Assembly (NCBI RefSeq): GCF_004168365.1
Contig: NZ_CP035704.1
Location: 620,001-684,000, forward strand
Reading direction: 5' to 3'
DNA: 64,000 nucleotides
Source of the DNA: Pseudolysobacter antarcticus
GTDB taxonomy: Bacteria; Pseudomonadota; Gammaproteobacteria; Xanthomonadales; Rhodanobacteraceae
The translations under genes were made by a program, and so were the position numbers. The notes beneath the pieces were generated by a model. That model had not been told where the DNA came from, searched no databases, and saw nothing but the letters and a program-made list of their open reading frames with translations. Shown piece after piece: positions 56,247 to 64,000 of the stretch. How positions within the stretch are numbered: position 1 is the stretch's first letter; each line of letters opens with the position of its first letter.

Positions 56247-57143
56247 ATGCGATTGCATTTGTATACTTTTGCGATATTTGCGCTAGCCGGTTGCAGCGCG
56301 CACGCCGCCAAAACCGTTGCCGCGACGCAGAAATCCACCTGCCAGCCGGATGCCGATTGGAACGAGCCCGCGTCGCCGCTGCATATTTACGGCAACACCT
56401 GGTATGTCGGCACGTGCGGGCTGAGTGCGCTGCTGATCACCTCCGCTCACGGTCACATCCTGATTGATGGCGACACCGAAAAAGCGCCACCGCTGATCGA
56501 GGCGAATATTCGCAAGCTAGGGTTTCGTCTGGCCGATGTGCGCTACATCCTCAACTCGCACGCGCATAGCGATCACGCCGGCGGGCTGGCGCAACTGCAG
56601 CACGATACTGGGGCGGTTGTTATTGCGCGCGGTGCCGATGCTGATGCGATCGAACGCGGTCAGGGTGATCGTTCGGATCCGCAGTATCTGGAAAGCAAAA
56701 AATTTCCGCCGGTTAGCAACGTGCGGCGTGTCGTCGATGGCGAAATCATCACGCTGGATACTTTGGCGTTGACCGCCCATGCCACACCGGGCCACACGCC
56801 CGGAGGCACCAGCTGGACGTGGACATCTTGCGAAGGCGAGCGCTGCCTGCAGCTGGCCTACCTCGATAGCGTCACGCCGTTATCCGACGACGTTTATCGT
56901 TATACCGACGAGGTGTCGCATCCGGGTTTTGTCGCGGCATTCCGTGCCGGTCTCGCGACGATCGCAGCACTGCCTTGCGATATTTTGCTCACGCCGCATC
57001 CGGATGCGAGCGCGATGTGGAGCCGACTCGGAGCACAGCCCAGCTCACCACTGATCGATGCCGAGGCGTGCCGCCGTTATGCTGCGCGCGGTAACGAAAA
57101 ACTTGATACGCGCATTGCCAAGGAACATGCCAGCGCGCCGTGA
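56247..57143 (+). CDS. Subclass B3 metallo-beta-lactamase, predicted lipoprotein
   Basis: A 298-residue zinc hydrolase. All ligands of a B3 enzyme are seen: H105, H107, D109 and H110 in NSHAHSDHAGG, H183 in TAHATPGHTPGGTSWTW, and H251 in ILLTPHPDA. The order and spacing match B3 beta-lactamases such as L1 and related enzymes of Xanthomonadales. A lipobox LAGC (C16) implies a membrane-anchored lipoprotein. It stands alone without an AmpR-like regulator. It may hydrolyse beta-lactams, though activity cannot be judged from sequence, and a different natural ester or lactone substrate is possible. Confidence 0.9.
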   Translation: MRLHLYTFAIFALAGCSAHAAKTVAATQKSTCQPDADWNEPASPLHIYGNTWYVGTCGLSALLITSAHGHILIDGDTEKAPPLIEANIRKLGFRLADVRYILNSHAHSDHAGGLAQLQHDTGAVVIARGADADAIERGQGDRSDPQYLESKKFPPVSNVRRVVDGEIITLDTLALTAHATPGHTPGGTSWTWTSCEGERCLQLAYLDSVTPLSDDVYRYTDEVSHPGFVAAFRAGLATIAALPCDILLTPHPDASAMWSRLGAQPSSPLIDAEACRRYAARGNEKLDTRIAKEHASAP

Positions 57144-57243
57144 TTCGAGCACCGCGCCGCTGATTATTGCGGGGAGTTTTCACGGTGGTTCAACGCTGCC
57201 GTGACGACGAATCAGATCCGCTATCACGGCAATAGCGCGCACG

Positions 57244-60243
57244 CTATTCAAAGCCGTTCTTGAAGATTCGATCGCTGGCAGTGATCGTGATCTGGCCTTC
57301 GCTGTCGTAAGCGATCACGTTTCCAGTCCCGCCGACGATCTGCAGATAGAAGGTTTTTTCGATCTGGTTTTGCGCATCGGCGAGTACCGTGATCGGTACC
57401 ACCTTGCTGGTTTCGCCAGCGAGAAAAGTGACTTGGCCGCTGAGCGCGACATAGTCCGCACCGGCCTTGGCCGCGCCGTCCGCGGTTTGATAGTTGAGCA
57501 CGATGGTATGCGTGGTCGGAGCGGAAAGTTTGATCGTGATACTGGTTTGCACCTGGCCGACATCCGGCGCGCTCACACTCGCATCGGTCACGCTGTAGAA
57601 CGGATAGCCCGGGTCGTGATCGTACAGCGCTGCATCGACCGCGGAATTCGCCCCGAGCTTGGCGCCACCCGTCGGTTGGCTGAGCACGAGGCCGAAATGT
57701 TCGGTTCCTTCGACCTGGTTATCCAGCACGATCGGAATGTTCACGATTTTGATCGACTCGCCCGCGGCGAAAGTCAGTGTTTGTATCACGCTCGCATAAT
57801 CCGCCGGCGCGGTTGCCGTGCCATCGGCGGTATTGAACTTGACCGATGCGATGCCGCTGAGTCCGTGCGAGCGCACAATCGCGACCTTGAACAGTGCAAC
57901 ATCCTCGTACGCCTGGACCGGTGTGGCGATATTGAACTCGCCCGCGCTGGCCGGGCCGATCGCGATGCACGGCGAAAATTCCGAGGTATTGCCGTCCGCA
58001 CTGGTGGCCGTGGTGGTGATAAATCCGCTGACCGGATTGCTCGGCAGTGATGCCGAAATTGCGGCGATGCCATTCACATCGGTGAGCACATTGCTGCTGC
58101 CGAGAAACTGCTCGGCTTGACCCATGCCAGTTATATCGCAGGTCGCCGAGAGAAAATATTCGATGCGAAAATTCGCGTTGCGCAACGAACTCAACTGGCC
58201 CTGCACACTGACCGCATTCGCGAGCTGAGTGGCCAGCGTGACCACCGGATAATTCTGGCCTTCGTTCGGGCCGTGATCGACATCCAACGTATCGTTCGGC
58301 AACGGGCCTTGCGGATCGAGATCGATGCCAAGCCGCTGATTGGCGTAGATGCGATTGCCGAGGAATCGATTCTGCGCGCCGAACCACAGGTAGATTCCAT
58401 TGTTCGAATTATTGGCAATCACATTGCCCGCACCCGCCGCGGTGCCGCCGATGAAATTGCCATTGGCGCCGTAAATCACGATGCCGAACTGGTTCGGAAA
58501 GATGCCGGTCGATGCCGCATTCGTACCGATGCTATTGCCTTCGATGTGATTGCCGGTGGCGCCCGGGCCGTACAGCGAAATGCCGTAATAGCTGTTCGCC
58601 GCGATGACATTGCCGGTGTTGGCTGCGGTGCCGCCGATCTGATTGTTGGCGCCCTGGATGCCGATGCCATTTTCGTTATTGCCGATTGCCGCGGACTGGT
58701 TGGCGGAGAGTCCGATCACGTTGCTTTGCACTTTTGCCGCGGTCACGGCGGCTTCGAGATTTACACCGCGTTTATTGCCGGAAATCGTATTGCCGCTGCC
58801 GGGTTGGCCGATCACGATGCCGCCGCCGCCAACTGCGCGAATGCCGTAACCCTGATTGCCCAACGACGCCGTGCCCGCGGTATTCAAGCCGATCATATTG
58901 CGCAGCACGCTGATATTTTGCGCAGGCGCATCGATCGAGATACCGCTGCCGCTATTGCCCGAAATTACGTTGCCCGCGAGGCTGTTGCCGACGCTGATGT
59001 TCTGGCCGTAAACGACGATGCCGTCCTCGCCATTCGGCAAGGTCGCTGTGCCCGCGGCATTGCTGCCGATGTTGTTGCTGGCGATCACGAAATTGCTGGT
59101 GACAGCTTCGAGAATGATGCCGCTTCTGCCGTTGCCGGAAATCAGATTTCCCGTGCCCGCCGAGCTTGCCCCGATGTTGACGAAGCTGCCGGATATCGCG
59201 CGAATGCCGTAATTGGTATTCGGCAGCGCCTGGCTGCCATTCGCTGCGATGCCGATGATATTCGCCAGAATCTGGCTACCCTGCACGCCGATCAATACGA
59301 TACCGTTGTCGCCATTGCCCGAGATTACGTTTGCGCCACCGCTGGTCGTATCGCCTATCGATGTGCCCACGCCAAGATCATCGACGATGCCGCTGCCGCC
59401 ATTCGCGATCGCCGCGGTGCCCGCGACATTCACGCCGATGTAGTTGCCGATGATCTGCACGCCGGTGGTTGAATCGACATAAATGCCATCGCCGCCGTTG
59501 CCGGAAAAAAAATTGTGCTGCGCCGGCTGGGTCGAACCGATCTTGGTGTTTGCCGCCAACGTGCGTATGCCGCTGCCGAGATTCGCAATGGCGGCCGTGC
59601 CCGCCGCGTTGAGGCCGACACGATTGCCGAACAAGGAAATATTGCTGGCGCTGGCGCCGATATAAATGCCGTCGCTTGCGTTTCCGGAGATCACGTTGAA
59701 GTCGTTCGTCAGGCTTCCGCCGATCGTGCTCGACGTCGTGCTGTCGATGAATATCCCGGTATCGTTGCCGAGCGCGCTGATACCGTCCGTGCCGAGATAA
59801 CAGCCACGTACGAAATTGCCGCTGCCGCTGATGATCGCGATACCGTCGCGCGCAAAACGCGTGATGATCAAACCTTGCACCGTCGTTTGACTGGCATCGA
59901 TACGCAATCCTTCACTGTCGCCGGCGTTGATGCCATCGATGCGGATCAATGGGACGCCGTTGAAGCCCGTTTGCGATTGCGCATTCAGGATGACCGGATC
60001 GCTGAGCGCGGGTAGCTCCGACAGCGGGGCAATAGTTTGTGCACCCGTGCCGATCCCGAACAGGATGGTATCGGCACCGGGATTGGCATTGGCATTCAGA
60101 ATCGCCTGACGCAATGATCCCGGGCCACTGTCGGCGGTGGTGGTGACAGTGAACGTGCTGGCCGACGCCAGCGGCGACAAACCGCCGATGATCGCTAGCG
60201 CACAGAAAAATCGGCGGCTGTATTTTTTGCAGGAAATGCGCAT
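57244..60243 (-). CDS. Large secreted beta-helix/Calx-beta protein with IFKNGFE tail
   Basis: A 999-residue exported protein. Signal peptide near MRISCKKYSRRFFCALAIIG is followed by TVTTTADSGPGSLRQAILNA, the usual start of this secreted family. Some 20 turns of a parallel beta-helix occupy about 90-650, each carrying variants of GNVISGNSGSGISID and NNIGSNAAGTATLPNGEDGI. Two Calx-beta-like domains follow (VKFNTADGTATAPADYASVI, LNYQTADGAAKAGADYVALS). It ends ASDRIFKNGFE. It is 90 bases downstream of the kinase gene on the same strand, so it is probably in that operon. Likely a surface or secreted adhesin or polysaccharide-binding protein. Confidence 0.85.
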   Translation of the reverse strand: MRISCKKYSRRFFCALAIIGGLSPLASASTFTVTTTADSGPGSLRQAILNANANPGADTILFGIGTGAQTIAPLSELPALSDPVILNAQSQTGFNGVPLIRIDGINAGDSEGLRIDASQTTVQGLIITRFARDGIAIISGSGNFVRGCYLGTDGISALGNDTGIFIDSTTSSTIGGSLTNDFNVISGNASDGIYIGASASNISLFGNRVGLNAAGTAAIANLGSGIRTLAANTKIGSTQPAQHNFFSGNGGDGIYVDSTTGVQIIGNYIGVNVAGTAAIANGGSGIVDDLGVGTSIGDTTSGGANVISGNGDNGIVLIGVQGSQILANIIGIAANGSQALPNTNYGIRAISGSFVNIGASSAGTGNLISGNGRSGIILEAVTSNFVIASNNIGSNAAGTATLPNGEDGIVVYGQNISVGNSLAGNVISGNSGSGISIDAPAQNISVLRNMIGLNTAGTASLGNQGYGIRAVGGGGIVIGQPGSGNTISGNKRGVNLEAAVTAAKVQSNVIGLSANQSAAIGNNENGIGIQGANNQIGGTAANTGNVIAANSYYGISLYGPGATGNHIEGNSIGTNAASTGIFPNQFGIVIYGANGNFIGGTAAGAGNVIANNSNNGIYLWFGAQNRFLGNRIYANQRLGIDLDPQGPLPNDTLDVDHGPNEGQNYPVVTLATQLANAVSVQGQLSSLRNANFRIEYFLSATCDITGMGQAEQFLGSSNVLTDVNGIAAISASLPSNPVSGFITTTATSADGNTSEFSPCIAIGPASAGEFNIATPVQAYEDVALFKVAIVRSHGLSGIASVKFNTADGTATAPADYASVIQTLTFAAGESIKIVNIPIVLDNQVEGTEHFGLVLSQPTGGAKLGANSAVDAALYDHDPGYPFYSVTDASVSAPDVGQVQTSITIKLSAPTTHTIVLNYQTADGAAKAGADYVALSGQVTFLAGETSKVVPITVLADAQNQIEKTFYLQIVGGTGNVIAYDSEGQITITASDRIFKNGFE

Positions 60244-60333
60244 GCGAAATTCTCGGAAGAATGGAGTGGTATCCGTTCATTACGAGGAGTCGCGAGCAAA
60301 GAGGACATTGGCTTGCGGCGTTGCTGTTGGTTC

Positions 60334-63297
60334 TCAGTGTTCAGGCAGACGTTGCAGCGCGGTTCGCACTTGCCGCGTCATCCAGTGATCGCTGCCGCGT
60401 GTGTGTTGCAACTGGATCAGCGCAGTTTTGATTTCGCTGCGTGCGGCGACAAAATCGTTGTGTGCCGCGAGGCATTCGCCGTGCACAGCGAGCGCCTCGG
60501 CATGCCGCCAGCCGTGCGCAGGATCATCAGCCGGGCGCAGCTCCAGCGCATGATTCACTGCATTGCAGCCGGCGGCAACATCGTGTTGCGCCAGGGCGAT
60601 ACGCGCCTGCGCCAGCAGTGCATCGGCGAGGCGTTCGGTGTTGCTCGGCTGCAGCTTGTCGAGGATCTGCAGCGCCTGCTGAATTTGCTGGTTGGCAGCG
60701 CCGAGATCGGCGACTGCCAATTCGCCCAGCGCAAAATGTAGATGGGCCGCGGCCACTTCCTGCGGCGGCAAGCCGCTTGAGTCGGCACGCAGATCTTGCG
60801 CCAGTTGGTGCTGGATAATTGCCTCGGCCGGCCGACCGGACAAACGCAATACGATGCCGAGTTGATCCATCGTGTACGACACCAGAAAATGTTTTTCGCC
60901 GAGTTGCTTGCGCCGTTCGCTCAACACATCGCGAATCAAACGCTCCGACTCGGGCAGATCGCCGGACTCGCGCAATGCCACTGAAAGATTGGCCTTCGAG
61001 CCGAGCGCGAACGGATGTTCGGGTTTGCCTTGCGCCACCCAGATCGCCAGCGCTTGCCGGCTGTAATCCGCGCCGCCGACAAAATCATCATGATGCATGT
61101 GCAGCACGGCGAGGTTGTTCAAGGTCGCCGCGACATCGGGATGCTGTTCGCCGAGCACGCGGCGTTGCATCGCTAGTGCCTGCAGATACAGCGGTTCGGC
61201 TTCATCAAAGCGGCCGAGGCGATCGAACGCACGCGCGTGATTGACCAGCGCAGTGGCGAGTAACGGATGATCAGCGGGCAATAGCCGGCGATAAATGGTG
61301 ATCGCCTGCTGCAGCGGTGGCAACGCTTCGGCGACATGTCCGGCCTGCATGCGAAACGAACCGAGATTGATCAGATTCTCGGCGACATCCAGATGGTTTT
61401 CGCCGTACAACGCGGTGAACATCGCCAGCGCCGCTTCGGTCAGGGTGGTGCCTTCGTCGAGACGGCGCATATCGCTATAAAGCACGGCGAGTTGATTCAG
61501 TTGCGCCGCGATTTGCGCGTTCGGCGATTTCAGGTTGGCGCGCGACATCGCCAGCGCCTGCTGCAGTAGCGGCTCGGCTTTTTTGAAGTCGCCCTGACGC
61601 CGCGCGATCTCGCCTTGTAGCGCCAGATCATGCGCCACGCTCGCACTGTCGGCGCCGTCGCTACTGCCATGTTGCGCGAGTGCTGCCGCGGCATTTTTCT
61701 CGGCGGCAGCATAATCGCCTTTCTCGTATTCGGCGCGCGCGAGTTGTGCGATCAGATTCGCCTTGGATGAATCTGCGCCGGCATCGGGAAGTTTGTCGAG
61801 CGCCTGCTGCAGCAGGCGGATGGCATGATCGTATTGGTCCAGTTCGATGTAGATCGCGCCCATCACTTCGCCAAAACGCGCGGCCAATTGCGGCTGGCTG
61901 GAGAGCTGCGTATCGAGTCGTTGCGCGCCGGCATCAAGCACATCAACCGCGCTGAGTTTGACTCCGCCCGGTGCGCCTTTTGGATCGGCCACGCGAAAAA
62001 TATCGATCAGAAAATCGGTCACGGTTTCGGCACGCTGCGCCTGCGCGCGCGCCAGCCGCGCCTCCCACAACGCCAACGCGGTGGTTGCGATCAAGCCGAA
62101 TATCGCCACGCTGGCCATGACCACGCCGAGCCGATGACGCCGCACAAATTTGGCTGTCCGATACCACGCGCTATCGCGGCGCGCGCGGATCGGCTCGCCG
62201 AGCAGGTAACGATGCAGATCCTGCGCCAGCGCATCGGCGGTCGTATAACGCCGATCGGGTTCGCGCTTGAGCGCGGTCAGGATGATGGTGTCGAGATCGC
62301 TGCGCAGTCGACGTGCGGGCACCGGCGCATCGGCCGCGGCGCGTTTGCTCGGTAGCGCCGGCGGCGTGCTGTTTACCTGTTTGCGGATTTCTTCGAGTGT
62401 TGTCGTCGCGCCGAAATCGTAGGGGCGCTGAGCCGTGAGGAGTTCGTACAAAATCGCGCCGAGCGCATACACGTCGGTGGCGGTGCTGACCGGTTCGCCG
62501 CACAGCTGCTCCGGTGCCGCATACGCAGGCGTCAACGGTCGGCCCGCAGCATCGCCGGTCTGGGTTGCATCGATATCGTCGGCGAGCAATTTGGCGATGC
62601 CGAAATCCAGCAGCTTGACCACGCCATCATCGGTGACCAGCACGTTGGACGATTTCAGATCGAGATGCACGATCAACGCGCGATGCGCAAATTGCGCCGC
62701 GGCGCAAATATCCACGAACAATTTTATGCGCTGTTCGAGCCCCAGTTTTCGCACAGCGCAATGCCGCAGCAGCGGCTCGCCGTCGATGTATTCCATCGCA
62801 AAATACGGACGCCCTTCATCGGTGATGCCGCCATCGAGCAAACGCGCGATGTGTGGATGTTCTAGCCGCGCGAGAATTTGCCGTTCGCGCAAAAATCGTG
62901 CGAGTAATGCCTCGCTGTCCATGCCGCGCTTGATCAGTTTGAGCGCGGCGCGCTGCTCGAACTGGCCATCCGCGCGCTCGACCAGCAATACAATGCCCAT
63001 GCCGCCGCGACCGAGTTCATGCACCACGCTCCACGGCCCGATGCGCGTGTTCGCCGCAATCGTGGCTTGCGCCGCGTGCGGTTGCGACCACGCCGCCGCC
63101 AAGGCGACTTGCGCGGCGTCGATCGCGTGCTCGAAAGCCGCTTGACCCTGATCGGCAAGCAACAACGCCTCCACATCGCGCTTCAGCTCGGCATCGCCAC
63201 CACACAACTGCGTGAGCAAATCATCGCGCGCGGCTGGCGCGACCTCGGCGACCTGATCAAAGATTGCACTGATGCGCTGCCAGCGTTGCGTATTCAC
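60334..63297 (-). CDS. Membrane serine/threonine protein kinase with TPR repeats, HLD variant
   Basis: A Hanks-type kinase of about 987 residues starting with GTG inside the sigma gene's stop (GTGA overlap). The kinase domain has GRGGMGIVLLVE (about residues 96-107), catalytic lysine K120 (AALKLIKRG), and DFG at 231-233. The catalytic loop reads VHLDLKSSNVLV, with Leu in place of the HRD arginine and SS in place of the usual P-x before Asn, although Asp213 remains. A membrane segment lies near residues 405-425, followed by long TPR repeats (AEPLYLQALAMQRRVLGEQH, VLYSDMRRLDEGTTLTEAAL). It pairs with the ECF sigma factor upstream. Confidence 0.9.
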   Translation of the reverse strand: MNTQRWQRISAIFDQVAEVAPAARDDLLTQLCGGDAELKRDVEALLLADQGQAAFEHAIDAAQVALAAAWSQPHAAQATIAANTRIGPWSVVHELGRGGMGIVLLVERADGQFEQRAALKLIKRGMDSEALLARFLRERQILARLEHPHIARLLDGGITDEGRPYFAMEYIDGEPLLRHCAVRKLGLEQRIKLFVDICAAAQFAHRALIVHLDLKSSNVLVTDDGVVKLLDFGIAKLLADDIDATQTGDAAGRPLTPAYAAPEQLCGEPVSTATDVYALGAILYELLTAQRPYDFGATTTLEEIRKQVNSTPPALPSKRAAADAPVPARRLRSDLDTIILTALKREPDRRYTTADALAQDLHRYLLGEPIRARRDSAWYRTAKFVRRHRLGVVMASVAIFGLIATTALALWEARLARAQAQRAETVTDFLIDIFRVADPKGAPGGVKLSAVDVLDAGAQRLDTQLSSQPQLAARFGEVMGAIYIELDQYDHAIRLLQQALDKLPDAGADSSKANLIAQLARAEYEKGDYAAAEKNAAAALAQHGSSDGADSASVAHDLALQGEIARRQGDFKKAEPLLQQALAMSRANLKSPNAQIAAQLNQLAVLYSDMRRLDEGTTLTEAALAMFTALYGENHLDVAENLINLGSFRMQAGHVAEALPPLQQAITIYRRLLPADHPLLATALVNHARAFDRLGRFDEAEPLYLQALAMQRRVLGEQHPDVAATLNNLAVLHMHHDDFVGGADYSRQALAIWVAQGKPEHPFALGSKANLSVALRESGDLPESERLIRDVLSERRKQLGEKHFLVSYTMDQLGIVLRLSGRPAEAIIQHQLAQDLRADSSGLPPQEVAAAHLHFALGELAVADLGAANQQIQQALQILDKLQPSNTERLADALLAQARIALAQHDVAAGCNAVNHALELRPADDPAHGWRHAEALAVHGECLAAHNDFVAARSEIKTALIQLQHTRGSDHWMTRQVRTALQRLPEH

Positions 63298-63866
63298 AAA
63301 TCGACCGATTTGGCTGGCACCAGCAAACCCAGTTGTTGCACGAGAAACGCACAGGCGCGCCGCCAGTCGCGCGCGATCGTGCGTTCGGTGAGTTGCAGCA
63401 GTTGCGCGATTTCGACCATGTCCAGGCCGGCAAACACGCGCCACTCCACGACCTGGGCGCCACGCGGATCGAGCTCGATCAGTCGGTTCAACGCCGCATC
63501 GAGTGCGACTACATCGACCAGGTTTTCGTGATCGTGCGCGATCAACTCGCCGACCCCGGTGGTCAACGCGATCTGGCCGCTGCGACGGCGGACGCTACGC
63601 CGCCGCGCCTGATCGACCAGGATCTGGCGCATCGCGCGCGCCGCCAGCGCAAAAAAATGCGACCGCTCGAGTCCGGCCAGATGCACGGATTGATGCAGCT
63701 TGAGATACGCCTCATGCACCAGCGCGGTCGTATCCAGCGTGGGCTCGTCACCTGCGGCACGGCGTTCTCGGCTGGCCAGTCGGCGCAGCTCATCGTAGAC
63801 GAAGGCAAACACTTCGGCGGGCGCTCCGGGAAGGGGATTGTCGAGCGTCGCGTCCGAGTTTTTCAC
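63294..63866 (-). CDS. ECF-type sigma-70 family RNA polymerase sigma factor
   Basis: A 190-residue sigma factor of the same ECF type as the one at 12727-13308. Region 2: FAFVYDELRRLASRERRAAG, TTALVHEAYLKLHQSVHLAG, and FFALAARAMRQILVDQARRR. Region 4: VVEWRVFAGLDMVEIAQLLQ and LTERTIARDWRRACAFL. It overlaps the kinase gene by 4 bases, so the pair is translationally coupled. The next 134 bases to the window edge should contain the promoter, but none was pinned down. Confidence 0.92.
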   Translation of the reverse strand: MKNSDATLDNPLPGAPAEVFAFVYDELRRLASRERRAAGDEPTLDTTALVHEAYLKLHQSVHLAGLERSHFFALAARAMRQILVDQARRRSVRRRSGQIALTTGVGELIAHDHENLVDVVALDAALNRLIELDPRGAQVVEWRVFAGLDMVEIAQLLQLTERTIARDWRRACAFLVQQLGLLVPAKSVDL

Positions 63867-64000
63867 CGTGCGTCCCGCCTGAGCAATGACCGGACTATAG
63901 GCGGTAATAATCCGAGCAACAAGGCTGGCGCTGATGCGGAAAAAAAGATCGTTTTCAGGCGTGAAAATTCGGTCCGCACGGATTTCAAATCGGCGCTATG

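Noticed and set aside
58117-59472. A 451-codon plus-strand open frame opposite the large beta-helix gene
   Set aside because: It mirrors the repetitive beta-helix coding sequence and has no start signal or domain.
1-64000. Mobile elements, prophage genes, tRNA or rRNA genes and CRISPR arrays
   Set aside because: Looked for throughout; no transposase, integrase, regular direct-repeat array or cloverleaf sequence was seen.

Overview
The window looks like ordinary chromosome of a gammaproteobacterium in the order Xanthomonadales (Lysobacterales), most likely Rhodanobacteraceae or close kin. The reasons are the Xanthomonadales-style rph-rdgB-hemW and yicC-gmk layout, an rpoZ-spoT pair, a TonB-dependent receptor of the Xanthomonas/Caulobacter type in a plant-polysaccharide locus, an IPTL-CTERM protein, and several secreted proteins ending in a short I-F-x-x-G-F-E tail. 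The species assignment is inference. I saw no insertion sequence, integrase, phage gene, CRISPR array, tRNA or rRNA.

Region 1 (1-7.4 kb) is on the minus strand: a probable CydP, the prolidase PepQ, a PilZ protein, a DUF1631 protein, and the vitamin B12 receptor BtuB behind a clear cobalamin riboswitch. Region 2 (7.4-13.4 kb) holds an exported IPTL-CTERM beta-helix protein, a small exported Cys/His hydrolase, and a serine/threonine kinase-TPR protein with its ECF sigma factor. Region 3 (13.4-24.7 kb) is housekeeping: a CPXCG zinc-ribbon protein, hemW, rdgB and rph, then divergently yicC-gmk, the mlaFEDCB phospholipid transport operon facing mlaA across a symmetric terminator, and rpoZ-spoT.

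Region 4 (24.7-43.0 kb) is a near-complete pectin and hexuronate utilisation locus: uxaC-kduI-kduD, a LacI-family regulator, uxaA-uxuB, a TRAP transporter with an FAH-type hydratase, a pectate lyase, a pectinesterase with a TonB receptor, and kdgK. Five copies of a 14-bp palindrome close to TGACACCGGTGTCA lie upstream of four of its transcription units. The expected flow is: pectinesterase and pectate lyase make unsaturated oligogalacturonides, the TonB and TRAP systems import them, KduI/KduD and UxaC/UxuB-type/UxaA converge on 2-keto-3-deoxygluconate, and KdgK phosphorylates it. Eda, KdgF and an oligogalacturonide-cleaving enzyme are not in the window.

Region 5 (43-64 kb) is accessory and cell-surface related: an MBOAT acyltransferase with a GDS-type partner, two beta-helix proteins downstream of a transmembrane winged-helix/TPR regulator, two delta-60-repeat proteins flanking a DUF4892-OmpA protein, a B3 metallo-beta-lactamase lipoprotein, a 999-residue beta-helix/Calx-beta protein, and a second kinase-TPR/ECF sigma pair. 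Five of the exported proteins here share the same C-terminal tail, and two of the regulatory units are followed on the same strand by such proteins. That combination is the best candidate for an undescribed system in the window.
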